A stretch of DNA of 64,000 nt from Thermophagus xiamenensis (GCF_900112795.1 NZ_FONA01000005.1:62001-126000), one strand, 5' to 3'; positions 48,897 to 56,726 are shown, counted from the first letter of the stretch. Program-made: numbers and translations. The notes: a model not told the origin generated them from the letters alone.

Positions 48897-49907
48897 TTAC
48901 CAGGCCATATAGATATTCCCGCTGATTTTTTTATTGATGTCGCCGATGGTAATGATATAATAATAAGTACCGGCAGGCAACTTTTTCCCGATGGTTATTC
49001 CGGTGTTGGATAAACCGTCCCATTGACCGGAAAAATTTTCTTCCCGGAAAACCGTGCTTCCCCATCGATTAAAAATCATAATGCTGACCTGATTATACAA
49101 TTGTACCCATCTGATGTTAAGAACTTCATTTATACCATCATCGTTTGGCGAGAAACCCTCAGGGACCGTAAAGCAAGGGTCGGTGTCGAGGTAATCCGGT
49201 ATCTGGTCGCTGTCGCAATCGCCCGTCCCTTCTTCGGCATCGCCCATGCCGTCATTGTCGCTATCAGGGTCCAGATAGTTTGGAATACCGTCGTTGTCAG
49301 TGTCTATGTAACCTTCCTCTTCGGTGGGGATACCATCGTTGTCGTGATCGGCCACTTCAACAACTAAAATAGATACCGATGCTGTGGCACATAGCGGTGG
49401 GTCTCCATTGTCACACGCTTCGTAAACAAAGCTGTCGGTACCTGCGAAGCCCTGATGAGGTGTATAGGTAAAGGTGCCGTCTGGATTGATAACAAGCGTT
49501 CCGTGTTCGGGGGGCGAAACAGGGGTAGTGTTGATCATTAGTTCGTCGCCATTGGGGTCTTCATCATTGTCGAGGAGGGAACTTCCGTTAAGTACCCGGT
49601 CCTGGTCTGTGTTATATTCATCATCCGATAGAATGGGGCCTTCGTTGGCCTGCGCTATTTCGACACCTGTCATTTCTGTGGTGTTGCTTCGGACCGGATA
49701 TGCTTTGACTGAATGTGCCGGAATTATTTCATGTGTCCGGTTTATCAATACGGAACCTCCGGCCAAACGGGATATTACCATTTCATCTCCTTCGCTTAAC
49801 AAACCACCCGTTAACGACAGTGTGACATTATTTCCTTTCGAACCAATGGTTATGAAAAACAATAGCAGAGGAAAAAGATATTTTCCTGTACTTGATTTAA
49901 TAGGCAT
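48897..49907 (-). CDS. T9SS type B (CHU_C) protein with cadherin-like and calcium-binding acidic repeats
   Basis: 336 residues with a signal peptide. A cadherin-like (Big_9) module (DDNDGIPTE-type neighbours preceded by PPEHGTLVINPDGTFTYTPH) is followed by a run of thrombospondin type 3-like acidic repeats (DHDNDGIPT, DTDNDGIPNYLDPDSDNDGM, DCDSDQIPDYLDTDP) that should bind calcium. The C-terminal CHU_C domain has PEGFSPNDDGINEVLNIRW and KKLPAGTYYYIITIGD. It is a predicted surface-attached cargo of the neighbouring PorP/SprF protein. Confidence 0.9.
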   Translation of the reverse strand: MPIKSSTGKYLFPLLLFFITIGSKGNNVTLSLTGGLLSEGDEMVISRLAGGSVLINRTHEIIPAHSVKAYPVRSNTTEMTGVEIAQANEGPILSDDEYNTDQDRVLNGSSLLDNDEDPNGDELMINTTPVSPPEHGTLVINPDGTFTYTPHQGFAGTDSFVYEACDNGDPPLCATASVSILVVEVADHDNDGIPTEEEGYIDTDNDGIPNYLDPDSDNDGMGDAEEGTGDCDSDQIPDYLDTDPCFTVPEGFSPNDDGINEVLNIRWVQLYNQVSIMIFNRWGSTVFREENFSGQWDGLSNTGITIGKKLPAGTYYYIITIGDINKKISGNIYMAW

Positions 49908-50600
49908 ATCGATACGATTTTAGTATGTGGATTTTATGGGTTAATCTGATTACCGGAGAGGTATAAAGGTTGCAATAACGTATTGACAAATGTATTTTGC
50001 AAAATATGACTCCCTAACCCCTCTTTCAATGAAGTAAATTTACGGCAAAACAACACCAAAGGAAAGGCCTCAGTGATTCCTGCGAAATTGTTTGCTCCTT
50101 CTTTATGATTAGTGGCGGGTATTATTCTGATGAATGATTTGTTTTTGTGGATGAAACTAGCATGCCCAACAAAGAGGTGAGCTGTTAGGCCGAATTAGAT
50201 CATTAGATTCACAGATGTAAGATACTTCATGCACCAGGCCCTGTGCCATCAAACGCAGAGACGCGAAGACGCAGAGGAAACGGCGAGTCCCACCCACAAC
50301 ATATTTCAATTTATTTCCACATATATCCATTTATACCACAAACTTCTAAGCACCATTTTTTCCGCCATCGGCCTGTGCACTGAACAAAAGATAGTTAGAT
50401 TTAAGATTTTTAGATGTAAGATTTAAGACATCCCATCCGCTATGCCCTGTGCTCCATGCCCTTTGCCATTAAACGCAGAGGAAATGACGAGTCCCACCCA
50501 CAACATATTTCAATTTTTTTCCACTTATATCTATTTATATCCCTTCTCTGACTTCCGGCCTCTGGCTTCTGGCTTCTGACTTCTGGCCCCTGGCTTCCTG
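49908..50600. repeat. Start of the repeat-rich accessory zone; no gene
   Basis: Holds a half-copy of the palindromic arm (ATGAAACTAGCATGCC near 50150), and two CGCAGAG modules (AAACGCAGAGACGCGAAGAC at 50251, AAACGCAGAGG at 50473). Each module is followed by GGCGAGTCCCACCCACAACA and TTATTTCCACATATATCCAT-like sequence. There are heptamer-periodic runs (TTAGATTTAAGATTTTTAGA near 50391; CTATGCCCTGTGCTCCATGC near 50440) and a CTTCTGG-type heptamer run (50540-50598). Confidence 0.7.
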
Positions 50601-50634
50601 TTTTAGAGCTTTCCTGTAAAGGGTAAGTCTGCAC
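50601..50634 (+). repeat. Cassette-boundary repeat, copy c1
   Basis: TTTTAGAGCTTTCCTGTAAA followed by GGGTAAGTCTGCAC. It faces the HicAB genes, and an inverted partner lies at 51632-51670. Confidence 0.7.
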
Positions 50635-50881
50635 AATGGGTTTCCATGAGCACATAAAGAAGCTCAATGAAGTTCAGCGCGATTACATCCCATTGGCTAT
50701 CATCTTTAAAACGATTTCCAAAACTACGGAAATGAACCAACTGTTTCCCATGGTTTAAAGAACCGCCGTATATGCACCTGAGTGAGAAATATCCGGTGAA
50801 AATTTTGAACAAAAGGTGGGAGCGTAGCTCGCGTACGTACAATGGTACGAGAGGTGCTTCGGTGGGTTAATGGCGCATAGG
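50613..50881. repeat. ~270 bp direct repeat, copy 1 (partner 54133-54401)
   Basis: Begins at the boundary repeat, passes through ATGGGTTTCCATGAGCACAT, AACCAACTGTTTCCCATGGT and CACCGCCGTATATGCACCTG-like sequence, and ends at TTAATGGCGCATAG. Similarity to 54133-54401 is close to 90% by eye. Short frames exist on both strands (minus strand: DVIALNFIELLYVLMETHC) but resemble nothing I recognise. It may be the end of a lost mobile element. Confidence 0.8.
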
Positions 50882-50914
50882 CAGTCTACTTGATTGCGTG
50901 TAGTGCATTTAATT

Positions 50915-51313
50915 TCAATGTCTATAAATCAAATTAATCTCAGACAATTCTTGTCCGATCTGATGTATCCCGTATAATATTTTCTCAGTTTGTTTCTTAG
51001 ATGGTTTTTTATGTCCTTGAACATATTGAGACAAAAGAGTCGGATTCATACCAATTTTTTCAGCCAGAAACTTAGAATTTAGAACTTTATAATATTGAAA
51101 AAACTGTTTAAAGTCAAGCTCAAATTTAAGATTATCATGTGTCAATTTAAGATTATCATCCTCAAAATAGAGATTTGCTGCTTCTAATGCATTTTCAATC
51201 AACTCGGGAATTGTCCGGCCTGTTGTAAATATTGGATAGTTTTCGCAAAAACCGGAAAATCCGGTATCGGTTTTCTCAACTATTATTTTAATTTTTTTTG
51301 TTGTCGTTTTCAT
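50915..51313 (-). CDS. hicB: HicB-type antitoxin with C-terminal helix-turn-helix
   Basis: 132 residues. The N-terminal ~60 residues are the HicB partial RNase H fold (KIIVEKTDTGFSGFCENYPI, then TIPELIENALEAANLYFEDD). The C-terminal part has an XRE-like helix-turn-helix (LAEKIGMNPTLLSQYVQGHK KPS-type). It would neutralise HicA and repress its own promoter. It starts 2 bp after the hicA stop on the same strand. The pair lies between inverted boundary repeats c1 and c2. Confidence 0.9.
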   Translation of the reverse strand: MKTTTKKIKIIVEKTDTGFSGFCENYPIFTTGRTIPELIENALEAANLYFEDDNLKLTHDNLKFELDFKQFFQYYKVLNSKFLAEKIGMNPTLLSQYVQGHKKPSKKQTEKILYGIHQIGQELSEINLIYRH

Positions 51314-51315
51314 AA

Positions 51316-51507
51316 TTATCCTTTTTTTATTCCTGCATCTTTAAGGATTTTTTTCTCCAGTCCTTTACCTACCTCTTGACTCCCATGGTTTGGGAAAATT
51401 ATCACACCAGGTTTTGTATCATGTTTCATCTTTACATGTGAACCTTTTTGAGAAATCGGATACCAACCATCTTTAATCAAGAGTCGATAAAGTTCGGAGC
51501 ATTTCAC
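51316..51507 (-). CDS. hicA: HicA-type mRNA interferase toxin
   Basis: 63 residues with a double-stranded-RNA-binding-like fold. LLIKDGWYPISQKGSHVKMK contains the conserved GSH with the catalytic histidine, and VIIFPNHGSQEVGKGLEKKI is the usual second half. As an mRNA-cleaving toxin it is expected to block translation when HicB is lost. The toxin-first order is the usual one for hicAB. Confidence 0.93.
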   Translation of the reverse strand: MKCSELYRLLIKDGWYPISQKGSHVKMKHDTKPGVIIFPNHGSQEVGKGLEKKILKDAGIKKG

Positions 51508-51534
51508 TTAAATTATCCCTTTGTAAAACCCAAT

Positions 51535-51566
51535 CAAAGGTAAATAATAGTTTACTTTTATCCAAG
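51535..51566 (-). promoter_or_regulatory. Putative hicAB promoter
   Basis: On the minus strand TACCTTTG (51542-51535) fits TAnnTTTG, and CTTG (51566-51563) sits 20 bp upstream as a one-mismatch -33 box. The -7 box is about 30 bp before the hicA start. Confidence 0.45.
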
Positions 51567-51631
51567 AGAATCATTTTTTAAGCAGAGTGCTTCTTGGATT
51601 ACTTACAACGGTAAATTGTTGGGTGTCGTAG

Positions 51632-51670
51632 TGTAGACTTACCCATTATATGACTAACCCTAAAATAGAC
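51632..51670 (-). repeat. Cassette-boundary repeat, copy c2 (inverted to c1)
   Basis: The reverse complement reads GTCTATTTTAGGGTTAGTCA followed by TATAATGGGTAAGTCTACAC, the fullest form of the boundary sequence with a few mismatches. It closes the HicAB segment. Confidence 0.7.
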
Positions 51671-51699
51671 GTTTTTTTTCTTTTACCATTTTCAAACAC

Positions 51700-52345
51700 A
51701 GAGGCGCCAAGACGCAAAAGATGAACCCGGGATGATGTTAAACTATTGTAATCTATGTGTGCCATTGCCGAAAATATCTTTCAAAATGTCATGCCTACGG
51801 CATTAATTGATTTAGTGATTCTATTTTTTACCATAATGCCATGCCTTACGGCATTTAAATGTTCTGCCAAGTTGGATATTAAAGAAAATAATCCAAGATC
51901 CGCCAGGAGCCCCAAAATGGTATCGTCACATAATGCAGTGTCTAAATTTTTCCTCCTAATGAAGACGGTTGAACACAAACAAAATGGTCATTGCCAAAAA
52001 TATCTTTCATATTGACCAAGCCTTACGGTATTTTATTGTTCTGCTTCGTAGAAATTAAATGAAAATATTCGGGCTCCGTTAGGAGCCCCATTATGGTAGA
52101 ATAGGATCAAAATGTGAATGAAACACCGTAGGTGTGACATAATAAAGATTCCAATAATTCCCCTTTCAATTCAAAAAATAACCACTAATTTCTTATCAAC
52201 CTTCTGCCACCGCCTTCGGTCCCCAAACCACTTATTTCTATTTATTTCCACTTATATCCATTTATATCCATCCTCTGACTTCTGGCTTCTGACCTCTGGC
52301 CTCTGGCTTCCGGCCTCTGAAAAAAACACCCCTGAAGGCCCTTGA
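51700..52345. repeat. Palindrome cluster and periodic runs; no gene
   Basis: After a CGCCAAGACGC module (51706) comes a series of short hairpins with a TAC/TTA centre: ATGCC-TAC-GGCAT (51791), ATGCC-TTA-CGGCAT (51840), GGGCTCC-GTTA-GGAGCCC (52070) and CACC-GTA-GGTG (52124). GCCATTGCCGAAAATATCTT and CATTGCCAAAAATATCTTTC are near-duplicates. The end (52232-52345) holds TTTCCACTTATATCCATTTA repeats and a CTTCTGG-type heptamer run. Confidence 0.65.
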
Positions 52346-52350
52346 TGCAC

Positions 52351-52995
52351 TTAATCTACAATCATTCTGGCTTTCTGGAAGCCATGATAGAAGTTAGGAT
52401 CGCTGCGCTTAAAAATCGACATCAGCTTGTCTATCCGGTTTTTCAGCAGGTCGTTGGCGTCCGACAAGAGCTGTTCGATCTCTTTGGTAGCCACGCTTGA
52501 TTTAATTTGGTAGGCACGCGGTAGGCCGTTGATTTCGAGCAGCTGGTTGAGGTCGTTCTGGACGTCGGTGATTTGCTCGGCCGTGAGTCCGAAGTCGCTC
52601 ACCAATACTTCCTGCAGTTCAGACGCTTTGTCGATGATAGCTTCTACTTTGATGTAAAAATCATTGTATGGTAACCGATAGAGATCCGACCGGCTGTCGC
52701 TCATTTGGCGTGCCAGTTCGTCATCTCCTTCGGTTAGAGCGTAAGCTTCGATCACATCGTTAAGAATGTCGGCCTTTGCTGCGATGGCTTTTTTAAGAGC
52801 CAGTTTTGTTTTGCCATAGGTGACCTGTGCTTCGGCCTGAGCCTCGGCAGCACTTTTGATGGCCGCGATTAACTGGCTCAATTCCGTTTTAGCCGCAGCA
52901 AGTCTGGCTATGTTCTGCCACTTCGCCGCATTCTCGTCGAGGTAGTTGTTAACTGCCTCGAGCATGTTGAGGCGATTGGTTTGTTCAGTGTTCAT
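52351..52995 (-). CDS. Helical protein of unknown function, next to a 21 bp array
   Basis: 214 residues, almost entirely predicted helix, with long amphipathic stretches (AAAKTELSQLIAAIKSAAEA, LALKKAIAAKADILNDVIEA, EQLLSDANDLLKNRIDKLMS). There is no signal peptide or membrane segment. The end (FKRSDPNFYHGFQKARMIVD) looks conserved in character. I recall similar unnamed Bacteroidota proteins but can assign no function. Base composition is GC-richer than the neighbouring accessory genes. Its upstream region carries an inverted-repeat block and a 21 bp array that codes for heptads on both strands, which may be part of the same unit. It is a real gene by codon structure. Confidence 0.7.
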   Translation of the reverse strand: MNTEQTNRLNMLEAVNNYLDENAAKWQNIARLAAAKTELSQLIAAIKSAAEAQAEAQVTYGKTKLALKKAIAAKADILNDVIEAYALTEGDDELARQMSDSRSDLYRLPYNDFYIKVEAIIDKASELQEVLVSDFGLTAEQITDVQNDLNQLLEINGLPRAYQIKSSVATKEIEQLLSDANDLLKNRIDKLMSIFKRSDPNFYHGFQKARMIVD

Positions 52996-53015
52996 GTTAG
53001 ATTAGGTTTTAAGGG

Positions 53016-53088
53016 TTTAGTAAAAATTGACCATTTTAAAATTTTGTATGGCGTAGAAGGACCTTCAGGGATGCCAAATTTTACTAAA
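53016..53088. repeat. Inverted repeat upstream of the 214-residue gene
   Basis: TTTAGTAAAAATT (53016-53028) pairs with AATTTTACTAAA (53077-53088) with one bulged A. The interior has TTTTAAAATTTT and GAAGGACCTTC, which are themselves palindromic. It lies just 5' of the gene start at 52995. Confidence 0.7.
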
Positions 53089-53134
53089 CATTTTTTTCGG
53101 GACCTTCGGGCGATTTTTGCGCGCCTTTTAGAGG

Positions 53135-53344
53135 CTTGTGCGCAGCCCGGAGACCTTTATGCGGACCTCCGAGAGGCTTGTGCGCAACTCGGAGACCTTT
53201 GTGCGCACCTCGGAGAGGTTTGTGCGCACCTCGGAGACCTTTGTGCGGACCTCCGAGAGGTTTGTGCGCACCTCGGAGACCTTTATGCGGACCTCGGAGA
53301 GGTTTATGCGCAGCACCGAGAGGTTTATGCGCGACACCGAGACC
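53135..53344. repeat. Ten tandem 21 bp units encoding heptads on both strands
   Basis: Units of the form YTTRTGCGSACCTCGGAGAS C/G, alternating between GAGACC and GAGAGG ends, with partial units on both sides. Because 21 is a multiple of three, all frames stay open. The plus frame from 53138 reads FVRTSET and FVRTSER in alternation, another plus frame reads VCAHLGD and LCADLRE, and the minus frame reads SEVRTNL and SEVRTKV. Frames run from 52981 to 53400 (plus) and from 53337 to 53128 (minus). Whether any is translated is unknown. Confidence 0.9.
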
Positions 53345-53399
53345 TTTTTGCAGACTTGTTTGTCCTAAATTATCGAAATGATTTTTCGCCGGAGTTATG

Positions 53400-54130
53400 A
53401 AGGCGGATCTGTGTTCCCGGCAACAAACTGTGTTATGAGACTTCGGGGATTAATCATATTCAACCTGTCACCCCGGAGCAGACGGTGAATATCAACAGGT
53501 TTAATGAGCAGACAGCTGTGATGATATGTGTGCCTGAATCTCATGTCTGATACGGTTTTGTCGGCCGCATCGGAAAAATGGCCATGTTAAACAATAATGT
53601 TTCACAAAGCGCACTTTAAATTTAGCAAAAATTTGTGCAAAAATGCAATACCAAAAGGTTGAAAAATTAAAGACACCATGCCCTTTACTATTAAACGCAG
53701 AGACGCCAGGATTAGATATAAGATAATTAGATTTAAGATATTAGATGCTTCATAAACTATGCTGTGTCCCCCAAGCTCTGTTCCATCAAACGCAGAGACG
53801 CAATATTGCAGAGGAGACGGCGAGTCCCATTCACAACATATTTCTATTTATTTCCACTTATATCCAGTTATATCCCAAACTTCTAAACACCATTTTTCCC
53901 GCCTTCGGCCTGTGCACTGAACAAAAGATAGTTAGATTTAAGATTTTTAGATGTAAGATTTAAGACATTCCATCCGCTATGCCCTGTGCTATTAAACGCA
54001 AAGACGCCATGACACAGAGAAGACGGCGAGTCCCACCCACAACATATTTCAATTTATTTCCACTTATATCCATTTATATCCATCCTCTGGCCTCTTCTGG
54101 CTTCTGACTTCTGGCCTCTGGCTTCTGGCT
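53400..54130. repeat. Repeat region without genes
   Basis: 53400-53690 is unassigned DNA. Then come three CGCAGAG modules (53693, 53789, 53995), GGCGAGTCCCACCCACAACA-type tails, TTATTTCCACTTATATCCAG-type runs, TTAGATTTAAGAT heptamer runs (53712-53745, 53932-53965) and a CTTCTGG run (54088-54132). The order of modules matches that at 50230-50600. Confidence 0.7.
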
Positions 54131-54155
54131 TCTCTGTAAAGGGTAAGTCTGCACA
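54131..54155 (+). repeat. Cassette-boundary repeat, copy c3 (short)
   Basis: TCTCTGTAAAGGGTAAGTCT then GCACA; the 5' part seen in the other copies is replaced by the CTTCTGG run. Confidence 0.6.
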
Positions 54156-54401
54156 ATGGGTTTCCATGAGCACATTAAGAAGCTCAATGAAGTTCAGTGC
54201 GATTACATCCCTTGGGCTACAATGTTTAAAACGATTTCCGGAAATACGGAAATGAACCAACTGTTTCCCATGGTTTAAAGCACCGCCGTATATGCACCTG
54301 AGTGAGAAATATCCGGTGAATATTTTGAACGAAAGGTGGAAGCGTAGCTCGCTTTCGTACGGTGGGGTGGGTGGTGTTCCGGTGTGTTAATGGCGCATAG
54401 G
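54133..54401. repeat. ~270 bp direct repeat, copy 2 (partner 50613-50881)
   Basis: Nearly the same sequence and order as 50613-50881, from GTAAAGGGTAAGTCTGCACA to TTAATGGCGCATAG. Small substitutions are spread evenly. It precedes an unrelated gene here (membrane protein) and hicAB there. Confidence 0.8.
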
Positions 54402-54427
54402 GCTGCTACTCAATTGTGCTTAGTATT

Positions 54428-55462
54428 TTATTCAATCTTCTCAATCAATTTATCTAAATTCTGTTTTGATTTATCCAAGTACGAAATAATTTTGATGAAG
54501 TTATCCTTTAAATATCTTTTTTCCATTCTCAGTGCTTTAATTTCCATATTGCACTTAGAAGTAATAACAGACATTTCTCTTAAATCATCATTCAATCTAT
54601 TTTTTGAAATCAAGTCATTAAGAGGAACAATAAAATTCTTTTGAAAGCTAAAAACTTCAATATTTCCATCTTCAGAATGAGGTAAAATGAACTTTTCAAC
54701 TAAAACCCAAATTTGTTTATATGTTAAATCCTCAAATGGGTTTTTCCCAGTTGTTTGCTCAATTTTCAGTCCGTATTGAACAATATTCTGCATAAGTTGC
54801 TGAAGATATTCATTAAACAAATCAAAATGCTTTGATGAATTTTCAATATATTCATTAAACCTTGATTTGATTGTTTTTGAAATGTATTGTAATGAGCTAA
54901 TAAATCCATGTACACTATTTGAAAATTCAACAGCTTTATAAAAATCTTTATTTTTTGCGTCTAAGTATTTTAGAAGATTTGTCTTGTCTAAGGATTTAAA
55001 GATTTCACAATTTAAAATTTCATTTATTTTCAATTCAGGAGTATCAAATTTATCAATAGCCTGTTCTTTTAAAAAATCCTCTATTGATTGTTTTTGGTCT
55101 TGAAGAGGTTGCTCTAAACATCTCAGTTCTGTAATCCATCGTTGTCCATCCTTTTTAATTTTTTCCTTTTGCGAAAAATAATCATATCCACGATTCAAAA
55201 AGAAACCTAATATTAAAGTCAGAATTGGGAAAATCAAATTAATATAATCCCTTTTCCCTGATTCTAATTCAACTTTATCAGCAACCTTAATTGTCAAGGT
55301 ATCAAGATTCTGTTTTGAAATAAAATCTTTATATTCCATATCTTGAAGCAAAACAGTTTCTGTTAGCTGAATCGAAGAATTTGAATTAATTGAATCTGCA
55401 TTTACCTTTTGAATTCCTGTTAAAAAAATTAAAGTAACTATTAGAGTCTTAATACTTTTCAT
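54428..55462 (-). CDS. Single-pass membrane protein with long cytoplasmic helical domain, unknown function
   Basis: The ATG at 55462 gives a signal peptide (MKSIKTLIVTLIFLTGIQKV NA); an ATG 10 codons upstream is less likely. A short extracytoplasmic part precedes one membrane helix (YINLIFPILTLILGFFLN) near residue 95. The remaining ~230 residues are charged and helical, with coiled-coil tendency at the end. I recognise no domain. It is AT-rich (about 30% GC by eye) like the restriction module and unlike the polysaccharide genes. Boundary repeats c3 and c4 lie on either side in the same orientation. A defence role is possible but not shown. Confidence 0.75.
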   Translation of the reverse strand: MKSIKTLIVTLIFLTGIQKVNADSINSNSSIQLTETVLLQDMEYKDFISKQNLDTLTIKVADKVELESGKRDYINLIFPILTLILGFFLNRGYDYFSQKEKIKKDGQRWITELRCLEQPLQDQKQSIEDFLKEQAIDKFDTPELKINEILNCEIFKSLDKTNLLKYLDAKNKDFYKAVEFSNSVHGFISSLQYISKTIKSRFNEYIENSSKHFDLFNEYLQQLMQNIVQYGLKIEQTTGKNPFEDLTYKQIWVLVEKFILPHSEDGNIEVFSFQKNFIVPLNDLISKNRLNDDLREMSVITSKCNMEIKALRMEKRYLKDNFIKIISYLDKSKQNLDKLIEKIE

Positions 55463-55565
55463 ATGAGTATGAGCTTCTTTAATATTTAGCACAACGCATG
55501 TCTAAACACACATTGTTTTTATATCTATTATATCCCAATTTATTTTATTATCAGTTATTGAGCTA

Positions 55566-55750
55566 TTTATGTTCTATTAAGTCCAAAGTTTTTTTTGTAT
55601 TTGAAATAGATCGTGTGTTTACGTGTGAGTTAATTTCTGTTGTGGTACCCGATTCATGATCTAAAAACATTTAAATGTATATAAGGTCGACACCATATTC
55701 TAATAAATGAGGTGCAAAAGAGTGGCGTATGTGTTTTCACTCTTCATGTT
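55566..55750 (-). pseudogene. C-terminal remnant of a tyrosine recombinase
   Basis: The minus frame reads KHIRHSFAPHLLEYGVDLIY, then a TAA, then MFLDHESGTTTEINSHVNTR and SISNTKKTLDLIEHK. This is the end of an XerC/D-like integrase (consensus H-x-x-R-HSFATHLLE-x-GVDL, LGH-x-S--TTEIYTHV). The nucleophile tyrosine of TEIYTH is now Asn (TEINSH), and a stop interrupts the frame. No N-terminal part is left. It marks an old integrative element. Confidence 0.8.
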
Positions 55751-56044
55751 TTTTGTAAATACAAAAATATAAAATATATTTACGTGCAAGTGTTTGTGAA
55801 TTAATTTTTTGTGGAGTGATTATAGTGGCAGTTGCTACCGTTGATCGAAAGCTTAATTATTTGTGCCGTTTAATTCAGATGTAATCGATATTCTTCAGGT
55901 GTTTCTTTGGGATTTTTCATATATGCCGAAATTAATCCTATAGATATATCTGTTTTCGGGAATCCACATGGGTACAACAACATTAAATACTGGTAACAGC
56001 TCAAGAGCATATTTAGGGTTATCAGGGTTTTCTTATGTTAATGC

Positions 56045-56105
56045 CACTGAAACGAGCATGGCGGCTTATGCAATGCGAGTTTCATTTGGCAAATGTGCCA
56101 AATAA
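56045..56105. repeat. Short palindromic element copy
   Basis: CACTGAAACGAGCATGGCGG, TTATG and CAATGCGAGTTTCATTTGGC form the palindrome with almost no spacer. It lies between the recombinase remnant and the restriction module. Confidence 0.6.
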
Positions 56106-56165
56106 TTTATGGTTCGAAAACAAACAACCAAACTCTAAATAGCAAAGGAAGTTCGCAACCTGAAC

Positions 56166-56212
56166 CTGTCAAGGGTATATAATCGGCTTCGTGCCTCAGC
56201 CGCCCTTGACAG
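56166..56212. repeat. Nested hairpin
   Basis: CTGTCAAGGG (56166-56175) pairs with CCCTTGACAG (56203-56212). Inside it, CGGCT (56184-56188) pairs with AGCCG (56198-56202). There is no T-run, so it is probably not a terminator. Confidence 0.6.
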
Positions 56213-56220
56213 AACCACCT

Positions 56221-56305
56221 TGCTCACTGAATATGCATTTAGAATTTTGGTTTCAAAAAAGAAAAATGTCTATTTTAGAGCTGTCCTATAAAGGGTAAGT
56301 CTACA
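56221..56305 (+). repeat. Cassette-boundary repeat, copy c4 (extended form)
   Basis: GCTCACTGAATATGCATTTA, GAATTTTGGTTTCAAAAAAG, then AAAATGTCTATTTTAGAGCT and GTCCTATAAAGGGTAAGTCT ACA. The 40 bp extension is shared with c6, and the core is inverted at 59472-59514, on the other side of the restriction genes. Confidence 0.8.
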
Positions 56306-56417
56306 AAATCACTAGCACAATCAGACCGAAAAAACAGCAAATCTGTTTTTCTGATTCAACTATAAATTTATAAACTAACTTCTAATATGTTTGATGTATG
56401 CGTTATGAAATTTTACC

Positions 56418-56443
56418 AACACTCAAAAAAATTTTTGAGTGTT
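56418..56443. promoter_or_regulatory. Perfect 26 bp palindrome upstream of the controller gene
   Basis: AACACTCAAAAA, AA, TTTTTGAGTGTT: 12 bp arms, directly next to the operator repeats. It could be a terminator insulating the module or a protein-binding site. Confidence 0.6.
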
Positions 56444-56444
56444 A

Positions 56445-56468
56445 CTTATAGTCTTTGGCTTATAGTCT
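56445..56468 (+). promoter_or_regulatory. C-box-like operator of the restriction module
   Basis: CTTATAGTCT occurs twice (56445-56454, 56459-56468) with TTGG between, a 14 bp period. It lies 22-45 bp before the controller ATG. Controller proteins of restriction systems bind such repeated AGTC-containing boxes. TAATCTTTG just before the ATG at 56490 resembles a -7 box, which would give a nearly leaderless transcript. Confidence 0.65.
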
Positions 56469-56489
56469 ACAAATGTTAATCTTTGCAAT

Positions 56490-56726
56490 ATGGATATAAA
56501 ATCTAAAATCGGCATTAGAATTAAAGAATTACGAGAACAAAAGGATATGTCTCAGAAGGATTTATCTTTTTTTTCTAATATAGATAGGAGTTATATAGCT
56601 AGTGTCGAAAACGGTCAAAGAAATATTTCTATTGTAAATATTGAAAAAGTATCCATCGCTCTTGGTATCTCTTTAAAGGAATTCTTTAATAATGACAAAT
56701 TTGATAACGATTCAAGAAGCTGTTGA
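56490..56726 (+). CDS. XRE-family controller (C) protein of a restriction-modification system
   Basis: 78 residues, one helix-turn-helix domain: IGIRIKELREQKDMSQKDLS, then NIDRSYIASVENGQRNISIV with the recognition helix, then SIALGISLKEFF. Size and sequence match C proteins, which delay restriction enzyme expression until the DNA is methylated. Its end overlaps the restriction gene start by 35 bp in another frame. The paired boxes just upstream are its likely operator. Confidence 0.88.
   Translation: MDIKSKIGIRIKELREQKDMSQKDLSFFSNIDRSYIASVENGQRNISIVNIEKVSIALGISLKEFFNNDKFDNDSRSC

Noticed and set aside
51755-52015. Small plus-strand gene in the palindrome cluster
   Set aside because: The frame is made of hairpin repeats and is broken at the next repeat; no start signal.
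53128-53400. Confident protein call for the heptad frames
   Set aside because: Several frames on both strands are equally open because the unit is a multiple of three; none can be chosen from sequence alone.
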